DNA from: Campylobacterota bacterium | GTDB lineage: Bacteria > Campylobacterota > Campylobacteria > Campylobacterales > Sulfurovaceae | NCBI GenBank assembly: GCA_003646525.1 | Contig: QMKU01000099.1 | Location: 1-5,738 of the forward strand | Length of the DNA stretch: 5,738 nt | Direction: 5' to 3' | Shown here: one piece after another, positions 1 to 5,738 of the stretch | How positions within the stretch are numbered: position 1 is the stretch's first letter | Layout of the letters: every line of letters starts with the position of its first letter | Notes under the pieces: model-generated | Database searches by the model: none | The model's input: the letters and a program-made list of their open reading frames with translations, nothing else | What the model was told of the DNA's origin: nothing | Position numbers and translations under genes: made by a program

Positions 1-307
1 CAGCAAAAATAAAACTGCATGGTACTGTTAGCCAGAGGTTTGAACTTGTACATTTTCAAGTTGGGTTAACAGTGGTGAAATTATTCTTTGCAAAGAGTGG
101 AAGGAGAATTTTATAGAGTATGGATATATCTATTTAGTAATCACCATTGAGAATCACAGGATGATAAAATATGTACAGCCAGGAGCTAATCCAGAAACTA
201 TTAGCTGCGAAAGCAAGAATAGTTTTTATAAACCTTTCGAAGTTAACCGGGCTGATATTTTGAAATTATTTGTTGTCAAGGGGCATATCGAGAGGAGTGC
301 AATGTGA
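1..307 (+). pseudogene. S24/LexA-like repressor, C-terminal remnant (5' end outside window, frameshifted)
   Basis: This is the C-terminal part of what looks like a peptidase S24 (LexA / phage CI-type) regulator, a family that represses prophage or mobile-element genes and is inactivated by self-cleavage. The recognisable frame runs from about 44 to the stop at 305-307. It reads NSGEIILCKEW, then GYIYLVIT, RMIKYVQ (the Lys is a candidate for the catalytic Lys), SFYKPFEVNRADILKLF and VVKGHI, which is the order of the S24 beta-fold. Upstream, the frame is closed by a TGA at 41-43. The preceding homology (KIKLHG..SQRFELVHF) lies in the next frame, so one base appears to be missing near the T run at 53-56. 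The expected Ser-Met-x-Pro active-site motif is absent, only FSSW being visible there. It ends tail to tail with the integrase, overlapping it by 42 bp. Family assignment is by motif memory; a sequencing error rather than true decay is possible. Confidence 0.55.
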
Positions 308-647
308 GTTTACAAAATCAATTACTTTCCTGTTTGAATCATCGATAATGGAATAGTCATATTTGATGTACATATCCGTTACTTGGTTGTCGATATCTTG
401 ATGACCTAAACACAGGGCAATATCATCTTTATTGATGCGACAGTCATTTCTTGCAATTGTTGCCCAAGTATGGCGAGCCCATTTTGTAGTAACAGGTTTA
501 TCAATACCTAATTTTGGGAAAATTCCTTTTACCTTTTTTGTTTTTGAATTACTTCCATGGAGCTGTATATTTATATACTTCATGAAATTTCTATGTTCAG
601 AATACCTTTCATGTGCATCTATAAAGAATGCATTAGAAGCATACTTC
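266..647 (-). pseudogene. Tyrosine recombinase (integrase), C-terminal fragment cut off by IS21 insertion
   Basis: This is the catalytic C-terminal part of a phage-type integrase, which catalyses site-specific strand exchange through a tyrosine nucleophile. The frame is open from the IS junction at 647 (EKYASNAFF...) to the stop at 266-268. It carries the family's box II as WARHTWATIA (Arg of the RH pair), LGHQ (the box II/III His) and TDMYIKYD, whose first Tyr is the expected nucleophile. The last 12 residues after VNS lie in the overlap with the convergent repressor remnant. It has lost its own start. An ATG at 581-583 exists but lies inside the domain and would give a 105-residue piece without DNA-binding regions, so no active product is expected. 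Joining it to 3318-4198 with one 8-bp duplication copy restores a 420-residue protein, the usual size for Bacteroidota integrases. Confidence 0.9.
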
Positions 648-655
648 TCTATTAT
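648..655. repeat. Target site duplication, left copy (TCTATTAT)
   Basis: TCTATTAT directly abuts the left terminal TG of the IS21 element and is repeated exactly at 3318-3325 just beyond the right terminal CA. Eight bases fits the 4-8 bp duplications known for the IS21 family. In the integrase frame it encodes the Ile-Ile pair just before EKY, and counting it once restores the open frame. Confidence 0.92.
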
Positions 656-885
656 TGGATATTTCGGACGAAGCTGACCCCCCGGATTCGGAGTTTAAAT
701 TGGCTATTTACGATTAAAAAATTAGCTGACATTTCGGCTGATACTGACCCCTTTCTTAAAGGATTTCAGTTTTTGTTTGGGTCGCGGCGCGAAACATTTC
801 GGAGCATGTTGACCCCTGTGTTTGAAAAAAACAGCCAGCGCTAAACTTTGCGACGGTGCGAAAAATTCCGGACTAAACTGACCCC
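656..885 (+). repeat. IS21 left end: terminal repeat plus three internal transposase-site repeats
   Basis: Four copies of a 21-bp motif, ATTTCGG-N7-TGACCCC, lie in the same orientation at 661-681, 731-751, 796-816 and 865-885 (the last reads ATTCCGG). Copy starts are 70, 65 and 69 bp apart. A degraded partial copy (GATTCGG) follows the first at about 685. IS21-family ends are known to carry several repeats that bind the transposase, and these are the natural candidates here. The 656-941 stretch before istA contains no credible gene; its only content is this array and presumably the istA promoter. Confidence 0.85.
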
Positions 886-941
886 TCTCGCAGTTTTGGT
901 TTTTATTGATGGTTTTTTAAATCATTCAATAAAATTTACAG

Positions 942-2486
942 ATGGCAGGAAAACCAAAACGTATGAGTCAGATCAAACAATTAATTCGTTTACACCAGCA
1001 GGGGCTTGGCAAAAAAACCATTGCCCGGCAGCTTGGTATGAGTAAAAATACGGTAAAAGCTTATCTCCAAAAGATTGAAACAGGGGAGCTTGCTGCCGAA
1101 TCGTTATTGTCACTTGATGAGCCTGTTCTTGAAGGTAAACTCTTTGCCGGGTCGCCTTCGTACAAACTAGACAGGTACGATAGTTTTAAAAATGAACTGG
1201 ATTATTTCTCGAAAGAACTGCAAAAGGTTGGTGTAACACGCAGGGTGCTTTGGGACGAATATCGGCAAAGCCACCCAGGCGGTTACCGTTATACCCAGTT
1301 TTGCCACCACCTGGGCCAGTTTCTAATCAATAAAAACCCGTCGATGGTATTGCACCATAAAGCAGGGGAGAAACTATTTATCGATTTTGCAGGAAAAAAA
1401 TTATCGTATATAAATAAAGAAACTGGTGAGATTATAGAATGTCAGGTATTTGTTGCCTGCCTGCCACATTCCGATTATAGTTTTGCAATGGCAGTCCACA
1501 GCCAGAATGTTGATGATTTTATCTATGCCCTGGGTTGTTGTTTAAAAGAAATTGGAGGTGTCCCGCAGGCATTGGTGCCGGACAACCTGAAGTCGGCCAT
1601 AATAAAAGCCAATAGGTACGAACCTGATGTTAACCGGGTTTTAGAAGACTTTGCCAACCATTACGGAACAACGGTTGCACCAGCCCGTGTACGAAAACCA
1701 AAAGACAAAGCATTGGTAGAAAATCAGGTAAAACTGATTTACAGCCGGGTATATGCAAAATTGCGCAACCAGCAATTCTTCGACATACAATCGCTGAACA
1801 AAGCAATCGTCCAAAAGGTAAAAGGACACAACCAGACCCGGATGCAACAAAAAGGGTATTGCCGGCAAGAGAAGTTCCTCTCAGATGAAAAGCATGTATT
1901 AAAACCACTTCCTGCCACAGGCTTTGAAATTAAGTATTACAAGGAACTGAAAGTTGCCCAAAACAACCACATTTATTTAAGCAACGACAAACATTATTAC
2001 AGTGTTCCTTATGCTCATATTGGTAGTAGGGCAAAGGTTATTTACACCCGGTCTATGGTACATATTTACGTGAAAGGAGAACAGGTAGCAGTGCACAGGC
2101 GCAGTTATGCAATGGGCAAATACAGCACCGAAAAAGAACACCTTTGCTCTGGGCATCAACATTATTTAAACCGGAGCCCCGGATATTATATAAATAAAGC
2201 GAAAGCAAAATCAGATGCATTTTACCAGGTAGTAAAGCAATTATTTGCACAAGATAAATACCCAGAACAACTTTACCGTACCTGCGATGGTTTATTGAGC
2301 CTTCAACGAAAAACCGATAAGGTGCAATTCGACAAAGCATGCAGTATCGCTATCGAGTACAACAATTACTCCTATTGGTTTATTCAAAATATCTTGAAAA
2401 ATAAAATGACAGGGGATATGGAAACAGTAAACGAAAAACCACTTCCGGCACACAAAAATGTGAGGGGTGCCAAATGTTATAAATAA
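942..2486 (+). CDS. istA: IS21-family transposase IstA
   Basis: IstA is the DNA-cutting and strand-transfer enzyme of the IS21 element; it binds the end repeats and works with IstB. The 514-residue length is usual for the family. Residues about 8-44 form a helix-turn-helix (IARQLGMSKNTVKAYL). A retroviral-integrase fold follows with the DDE triad visible as FIDFAG (Asp148), VPDNLKSA (Asp214) and LVENQVKLIY (Glu260). The region around 335-400 (IYLSNDKHYYSVPYAHIG and beyond) fits the Mu-type C-terminal beta-barrel. The ATG at 942 is chosen because the HTH starts within 10 codons; no Shine-Dalgarno is present, as is normal in Bacteroidota. It is followed after 18 bp by istB and probably co-transcribed. 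No truncation or frameshift is seen. Confidence 0.96.
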   Translation: MAGKPKRMSQIKQLIRLHQQGLGKKTIARQLGMSKNTVKAYLQKIETGELAAESLLSLDEPVLEGKLFAGSPSYKLDRYDSFKNELDYFSKELQKVGVTRRVLWDEYRQSHPGGYRYTQFCHHLGQFLINKNPSMVLHHKAGEKLFIDFAGKKLSYINKETGEIIECQVFVACLPHSDYSFAMAVHSQNVDDFIYALGCCLKEIGGVPQALVPDNLKSAIIKANRYEPDVNRVLEDFANHYGTTVAPARVRKPKDKALVENQVKLIYSRVYAKLRNQQFFDIQSLNKAIVQKVKGHNQTRMQQKGYCRQEKFLSDEKHVLKPLPATGFEIKYYKELKVAQNNHIYLSNDKHYYSVPYAHIGSRAKVIYTRSMVHIYVKGEQVAVHRRSYAMGKYSTEKEHLCSGHQHYLNRSPGYYINKAKAKSDAFYQVVKQLFAQDKYPEQLYRTCDGLLSLQRKTDKVQFDKACSIAIEYNNYSYWFIQNILKNKMTGDMETVNEKPLPAHKNVRGAKCYK

Positions 2487-2504
2487 TAATACATTTTAAA
2501 TTTA

Positions 2505-3230
2505 ATGCAAATGAACAAATTAGAAACACAGCTCAAAGAGCTTCGCCTGCATGGCATGGGTCAGTGCTGGCAATCGTTGGTAGAAACACGCAGGCACCAT
2601 GAGCTAAGCCTGGACGAAGGATTGGAACTTTTGCTGCAGGCTGAACAGCAACAACGTACAAACAGCCGTTTTGAACGGCTCCGTAAAAATGCCCGGTTCC
2701 GTTATCAGGCATCAATAGAAGAAGTAGTGTTCGACACTTCGAGGGGGCTGGACAAATCGCAGGTAAGCCAGCTAGTTACCGGCGATTATATCGATAAAGG
2801 AGAATCGGTACTTGTTACCGGGGCAACTGGTTGCGGTAAAAGTTTTTTAGCTTCGGCACTCGGGCATCATGCTTGTTCGCAAGGTCACAAAGTTGCCTAT
2901 CACAATGTTCAAAAATTACTGATTAAAACTAAAATGGCACGAATTGATGGAACCATTTATAAGTTCTTTGAGCAACTTGCAAAAACCGATTTATTGATTA
3001 TGGATGATTTTGGACTTACTCGTTTGGAGAAACAACAACAAATGGATATGATGGAAATTATCGAAGACAGACATGGGCGTAAAGCAACCATAATTGCAAG
3101 CCAGCTCCCGGTATCAAACTGGTACAATGTTATCGGGGAAGAGACAATTGCAGATGCTATTTTAGACCGGTTGGTACACTCCTCGCACCGGATTGAATTG
3201 AAAGGAGAAAGTTTAAGAAAAAAGATGTAA
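2505..3230 (+). CDS. istB: IS21-family transposition helper ATPase IstB
   Basis: IstB is the AAA+ ATPase (DnaC-like) that oligomerises on DNA, helps select the target and stimulates IstA. The 241-residue length is normal for the family. An N-terminal helical region (1-95, LHGMGQCWQSLVE) is followed by Walker A GATGCGKS at 106-113, Walker B LLIMDDFG at 163-170, the sensor-like ATIIASQLP around 194-202, and DAILDRLVH near 217-225, where the arginine finger is expected. An alternative ATG two codons in (2511) would give MNKLETQL, which also resembles family N-termini; the choice does not affect function. The stop lies 41 bp before the first right-end repeat. It is intact, so the IS appears to have all its protein parts. 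Confidence 0.95.
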   Translation: MQMNKLETQLKELRLHGMGQCWQSLVETRRHHELSLDEGLELLLQAEQQQRTNSRFERLRKNARFRYQASIEEVVFDTSRGLDKSQVSQLVTGDYIDKGESVLVTGATGCGKSFLASALGHHACSQGHKVAYHNVQKLLIKTKMARIDGTIYKFFEQLAKTDLLIMDDFGLTRLEKQQQMDMMEIIEDRHGRKATIIASQLPVSNWYNVIGEETIADAILDRLVHSSHRIELKGESLRKKM

Positions 3231-3271
3231 TATTGTCATGCTATCTGTTCTTTGAACCATTTTCTGCGAGG

Positions 3272-3317
3272 GGGGTCAATATCACCGAAACAGGGGTCAG
3301 CATCACCGAAATATCCA
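3272..3317 (-). repeat. IS21 right end: terminal repeat plus one adjacent internal repeat
   Basis: On the minus strand, two 20-bp copies of the end motif occur, ATTTCGG-N6-TGACCCC at 3293-3312 and GTTTCGG-N6-TGACCCC at 3272-3291. They are one base apart (21-bp period, two helical turns). Both have a 6-base spacer where the left copies have 7. The terminal 12 bases match the left end exactly. Read in the integrase frame the two copies encode the similar peptides YFGDADP and CFGDIDP. Confidence 0.88.
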
Positions 3318-3325
3318 TCTATTAT
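3318..3325. repeat. Target site duplication, right copy (TCTATTAT)
   Basis: Exact match to 648-655, immediately outside the right terminal CA of the IS. The match extends by chance to TCTATTATTG because the left IS end begins with TG and the native integrase sequence here also continues with TG. Confidence 0.92.
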
Positions 3326-4206
3326 TGCAAAAGTTTCAGGTTCTAATTTAATTGAAAACTCCTTGCAAGTTTTAAAACGTTCGAAATAAACTCTATCATT
3401 TATTGCTTTTTTTAAATAAAATAAATCTTTAATTTCAATACCGATAAGATAAAACATAAGTAAGAACATATCTTTGGCAAGTTCTTCTCCGGGAGTATTA
3501 TGTTTATAATTTATAAACATTTTTAATTCATCAATAGTGAGAATATGCATTTTGGATTTAGGCGTTGACTTCGGTATTTTATATTTTCTGAAAGGATAGT
3601 GAGGTATTTTAATAACTCCTGAGTCTTCATCATTGTATGTATCTCTAGCTTTGTTAAAAATTGCACGGAAAGATCTCATGTAATTATTAATTCCACCTTT
3701 AACACCTTGCATCCTAAGATAGCGTTCAAACCGTTGTAAAAAATCAAGATTAATTTCAGAAAAAGGTAATTTAGAGCCACCAAAAGATTTTAAATTTGAT
3801 AATGTAGATTCATGCCAACGCCTTGTACCTTTCGAATCTATAGAATTAAGATATTCTTTTGCAAATTTGAAAAAATCGATATGTCCTGAATTTTCAGCTT
3901 TATCAAGGAGATAAGATTTGATTTGTTTTATGGTCATAGAGTCACGACGACCTCCTAATTCAATATCTTTTTTTTGAAAATTATAAATAAAATCTGCGAT
4001 ACGGAGGTTTATATAACTTTTATTCACTCCAGATTTAACAACACCAGTTTTGTTGTTAAATGCATCTGATTTTAAAAAAAGATCTGTAGAAATATATTCG
4101 ACTTTTCTTTTATGAGTAAGTCTAATTTTCACATTAGAAGTACCATCATTTTTTTTATGGATTTCACCTTTAAGGATAACTGCTTTGAAAGTTGACATGC
4201 TCTTGG

Positions 4207-4234
4207 ATTTATAAACTATTTATAAACATTTATA
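4207..4234. promoter_or_regulatory. Three ATTTATA direct repeats upstream of the integrase start
   Basis: ATTTATA occurs at 4207-4213, 4218-4224 and 4228-4234 (TATAAAT on the coding strand of the integrase). The steps are 11 and 10 bp, so the copies sit on one face of the helix, ending 9 bp before the integrase ATG. Such phased repeats could be an operator, or sites for the integrase or an excision factor. A plain AT-rich promoter region is the alternative. A TTTTG lies further upstream, but no clean TAnnTTTG partner is found. Confidence 0.4.
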
Positions 4235-4272
4235 GCTTAAAGGTACAAAACAGTGTGTACAATAGCAAATAA

Positions 4273-4302
4273 AAAAGGGCTCCATTTTCATAGAACCCTT
4301 TT
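4273..4302 (-). terminator. Rho-independent terminator of the tRNA operon
   Basis: On the minus strand AAAAGGGTTC pairs with GAGCCCTTTT (10 pairs including one G-T) around a 10-base loop, followed by a run of T. It lies 33 bp after the 3' end of tRNA-Pro and before the integrase start, so it should insulate the integrase from tRNA transcription. Confidence 0.8.
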
Positions 4303-4308
4303 GAATCG

Positions 4309-4322
4309 CCTGCTTTAGCAGG
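4309..4322. other. Short perfect hairpin CCTGC-TTTA-GCAGG
   Basis: A 5-bp perfect stem with a 4-base loop lies between tRNA-Pro and the terminator. Its stem arms are identical to the anticodon stem of the adjacent tRNA-Pro (CCTGC/GCAGG). It may be a processing structure in the tRNA trailer, or chance. Confidence 0.4.
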
Positions 4323-4334
4323 TCTTTCAGTGTG

Positions 4335-4409
4335 TCGGGATACCAGGATTCGAACCTGGGACCCCCTGCTCCCAAAGCAGGTGCGCTAACCGGACTGCGC
4401 CACATCCCG
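4335..4409 (-). tRNA. tRNA-Pro (anticodon TGG)
   Basis: The 75-nt cloverleaf is complete. The acceptor stem is CGGGATG with TATCCCG (one G-T pair), the anticodon stem CCTGC/GCAGG encloses loop TTTGGGA giving anticodon TGG, and the T arm is CCAGG-TTCGAAT-CCTGG. The discriminator base is A and CCA is not encoded (ACAC follows). Its 3' end faces the integrase gene, making it the likely attachment region of the neighbouring element. It lies 13 bp after tRNA-Ser. Confidence 0.97.
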
Positions 4410-4422
4410 AAATATTTTTATG

Positions 4423-4511
4423 CGGTGAGGGCGGGATTCGAACCCGCGGTACAGAGTTATCCGTACGCCAGTTTAGCAAACTGGTGGTTTCAGCCACTCA
4501 CCCACCTCACC
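4423..4511 (-). tRNA. tRNA-Ser (anticodon GCT)
   Basis: This is an 89-nt class II tRNA. Acceptor GGTGAGG pairs with CCTCACC, the anticodon stem CCAGT/ACTGG encloses TTGCTAA giving GCT, a long variable arm follows (GTACGG...CTGTAC), and the T arm is CGGG-TTCGAAT-CCCG. The discriminator is G, as expected for tRNA-Ser, and CCA is not encoded. It is probably co-transcribed with tRNA-Pro. Confidence 0.97.
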
Positions 4512-4613
4512 TTTTGTGGATAATTACTAAATATTCATCGCTTCTCAGCAAGTCAATTTATATTTTTTATCACAATCTTTAAAGAACGTTTTTTGCTTCT
4601 TTTTTCGTGCGTG

Positions 4614-4644
4614 CAAATGTATTAATTGTTTTTACACTGACAAA
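4614..4644 (-). promoter_or_regulatory. Bacteroidota-type promoter for the tRNA-Ser/tRNA-Pro operon
   Basis: On the minus strand, TTTG (4641-4644) is followed after 19 bp by TACATTTG (4614-4621), matching the Bacteroidota primary sigma consensus TTTG-N19-21-TAnnTTTG. It would give a leader of roughly 95 nt before tRNA-Ser. The rest of the 4512-4726 intergenic stretch is AT-rich and shows nothing else I can name; no clear terminator for the hydrolase gene is seen there. Confidence 0.75.
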
Positions 4645-4726
4645 GAATTTTAAAAAAATATGCTGAAAAAATAATCTTTTTACATTCAGGAATTTTTCTT
4701 CTTACGTGGACTTCAAAAAAAAATCA

Positions 4727-5738
4727 TTATTCAATTACGTACCAATTATATGAGTTTGCCGGAATTGTAACTTTTATTGTAATCGAATAGTCGCGCGACA
4801 ATTTGTATTCTTTTGTTTCACCCTCTTTCTCTCTTACAATTGCCGTTTCTATTATTCCAGTGTAATAAAGCGGCAACATTATTTCGCGTACCATTTCGTT
4901 ATTTGTTGGATTAAAAAACATGGCAAAACCCTTTTCTCTTAATTGCGGGTTTACGTGCATAAAACCATCCCAGTCTTTTCCCGACGGACGACGTAAATGA
5001 ATGATGTCGCTGTTTAAAATATCGCGGTATTTTTTGTACCAGTCAATCGATTTAACTACTAAATCTTTGGTTTCCGGTGCATCGTACAAACGAGGGCCGC
5101 GATAACAAGCTTGCACACCCGAACCATAATTTTGCATCATTTGGTTTTCGTAATCAACTAAATGGTCTTTTAATGGCTCCATAGTTGCAGCGGCGCCTCC
5201 ACCATGATATTGCGTCAGGGGTACAAATGTCCAACACATACTCGGAATACGTGTCCACAAACCATCGTAAATATTTTGGCGACCAAGCACGGCTTGTCTT
5301 TCGCGCGGCAAAGACCAATTAACTTCGCGGTAACCAATTCCGGTTTTATTTGTTCCCGAGTTTACATAAAAATCGGGAACATTCATATAAATTCCCCGGG
5401 CGCGCATCCATTTATATAAACTTTGAATTTGTGCAAACTGTTTCCACTGCGAATCGCCCAACCCATTGTGATGTGCATGAGTTGTTGAGGCACAAACATT
5501 ACCGGGATAAGAACCATCATTTTCAAAAACCTGCATGCCGATTTCGCTAAAAAACTTTTTAATTTTTCTGAAATAATCATATCCCCAGTCGCTGCACAAA
5601 CATGGCGACGAACCAAAAATCATCCCGCCACGTTTCCCCGTCTCGGGGTTTATTACATCCACTTCGTCGCTGATCCAACGACTTGAAAGCAGCGAATAAC
5701 CACCCATTTCAACTCCTTTCGAATTGGCATATTCCCGA
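4727..5738 (-). CDS. Putative glycoside hydrolase, alpha-galactosidase-like (N-terminus outside window)
   Basis: The frame is open from the window edge to the TAA at 4727-4729, giving 336 visible residues that clearly start inside a protein (REYANSKGVEMGGYSLLSSR). An ATG at 5705-5707 is internal, not the start. Numbering from the first visible residue, the fragment has the look of a catalytic TIM barrel: FENDGSYPG at 71-79, NVPDFYVN at 119-126 with candidate acidic residues, and YHGGGAAATMEPL near 177-189. From about 255 it becomes a beta-sandwich-like tail (FAMFFNPTNN, LPLYYTG, IPANSYNWYVIE). I recognise the pattern from Bacteroidota and Planctomycetes proteins often annotated alpha-galactosidase or hypothetical, but the substrate and nucleophile cannot be fixed here. 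A signal peptide cannot be judged. It is probably chromosomal backbone, unrelated to the mobile element. Confidence 0.6.
   Translation of the reverse strand, partial: REYANSKGVEMGGYSLLSSRWISDEVDVINPETGKRGGMIFGSSPCLCSDWGYDYFRKIKKFFSEIGMQVFENDGSYPGNVCASTTHAHHNGLGDSQWKQFAQIQSLYKWMRARGIYMNVPDFYVNSGTNKTGIGYREVNWSLPRERQAVLGRQNIYDGLWTRIPSMCWTFVPLTQYHGGGAAATMEPLKDHLVDYENQMMQNYGSGVQACYRGPRLYDAPETKDLVVKSIDWYKKYRDILNSDIIHLRRPSGKDWDGFMHVNPQLREKGFAMFFNPTNNEMVREIMLPLYYTGIIETAIVREKEGETKEYKLSRDYSITIKVTIPANSYNWYVIE

Larger units (their letters stand above)
656..3317 (+). mobile_element. IS21-family insertion sequence, complete, 2662 bp
   Basis: This is a cut-and-paste type transposable element with the two-gene IS21 layout: istA (DDE transposase) followed after 18 bp by istB (AAA+ helper ATPase). 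Its ends are perfect 12-bp inverted repeats, TGGATATTTCGG at the left and its complement ending in CA at the right. These extend as imperfect repeats to TGACCCC. An exact 8-bp direct repeat flanks it. Both genes are full length with intact motifs, so it may still be mobile. Its base composition is visibly less AT-rich than the integrase it interrupts, which fits arrival from elsewhere. The boundaries rest on three independent signs agreeing: the TG...CA ends, the duplication, and restoration of the integrase frame. Confidence 0.95.
3236..4198 (-). pseudogene. Tyrosine recombinase (integrase), N-terminal fragment with IS-encoded tail
   Basis: This is the front two thirds of the interrupted integrase, starting at ATG 4196-4198. 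The native sequence runs to 3318 (about 293 residues, ending PETFAII). The frame then continues into the IS right end and adds 27 foreign residues (DGYFGDADP...KEQIA) before the TGA at 3236-3238. Residues 1-100 look like the arm-type DNA-binding domain, 105-205 the SAM-like core-binding domain (FFKFAKEYL, NNYMRSFRAIFNKA), and 220-293 the start of the catalytic domain. Box I reads FYLIGIEIKDLFYL, with Ile where many integrases have the catalytic Arg. Box II, the His and the Tyr nucleophile are all missing because they lie at 266-647. If made, the product could still bind att DNA but should not recombine. The gene is strongly AT-rich compared with the IS and the hydrolase. Confidence 0.92.

Noticed and set aside
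44..60. Programmed frameshift in the S24-like frame at the T run
   Set aside because: The run is only four T, no stimulatory structure is evident and the active-site motif is also missing, so decay or a sequencing error is more likely.
821..850. Promoter for istA (TTTG then TAAACTTTG)
   Set aside because: Spacing is 17 bp and the -7 element has one extra base, so the match to the Bacteroidota consensus is too weak to call.
661..885. CRISPR-like array (regular 21-bp repeats)
   Set aside because: Repeats are short, few and match inverted copies at the other IS end, so they are transposon end sites; no cas genes are present.
432..1045. Three short plus-strand open frames around the IS left end
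   Set aside because: They are antisense to the integrase fragment or lie over the repeat array and istA start, with no family resemblance or conserved motif.
1630..2340. Minus-strand open frames inside istA
   Set aside because: They are shadows of a well-supported transposase with complete catalytic motifs.
675..3299. IS boundaries placed at the outermost TGACCCC/GGGGTCA
   Set aside because: This gives only a 2-base flanking match and puts the 12-bp inverted repeats outside the IS. Moving the ends out to 656 and 3317 gives an exact 8-bp duplication and an in-frame integrase.
4332..4523. 63-residue plus-strand open frame with SNLGPPAPKAGAL
   Set aside because: It is the antisense of the two tRNA genes, a well-known spurious protein pattern.

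Overview
The window looks like a piece of a Bacteroidota chromosome, plausibly a marine or gut Bacteroidales/Marinilabiliales-type organism. The evidence is a textbook Bacteroidota promoter (TTTG, 19 bp, TAcaTTTG) ahead of the tRNA genes, no Shine-Dalgarno sequences at the starts, a Bacteroidota-style tyrosine recombinase, and a polysaccharide-degradation type gene. The species cannot be named from sequence alone.

Layout, left to right. Positions 1-307 (+) hold the decayed C-terminal end of an S24/LexA-like (phage repressor type) regulator. Positions 266-647 (-) are the C-terminal third of a tyrosine recombinase whose N-terminal two thirds lie at 3318-4198 (-). The two parts are separated by a complete IS21-family insertion sequence (656-3317, 2662 bp) with intact istA and istB, 12-bp perfect terminal repeats starting TGGATA, a set of 20-21 bp internal transposase-type binding repeats, and a perfect 8-bp target duplication, TCTATTAT. 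Removing the element and one duplication copy restores one open frame of 420 codons across the junction. The integrase was therefore whole before the insertion, and the insertion is probably recent.

To the right of the integrase start is a cluster of three ATTTATA repeats, then a strong rho-independent terminator, tRNA-Pro(TGG) and tRNA-Ser(GCT), all on the minus strand and probably one transcript from a promoter at 4614-4644. From 4727 to the window end (-) is the C-terminal part of a putative glycoside hydrolase (alpha-galactosidase-like).

Interpretation: the integrase reads away from the 3' end of tRNA-Pro, with a repressor remnant beyond it. This is the usual look of one end of a tRNA-associated integrative element (prophage, ICE or island), with the tRNA genes and hydrolase as chromosomal backbone. 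The IS21 copy has removed the catalytic half of the integrase, so this element is probably unable to excise by its own enzyme. I see no clearly new biological system. The main value is a precisely resolved IS insertion, its unusual end-repeat architecture, and a likely frozen island boundary.
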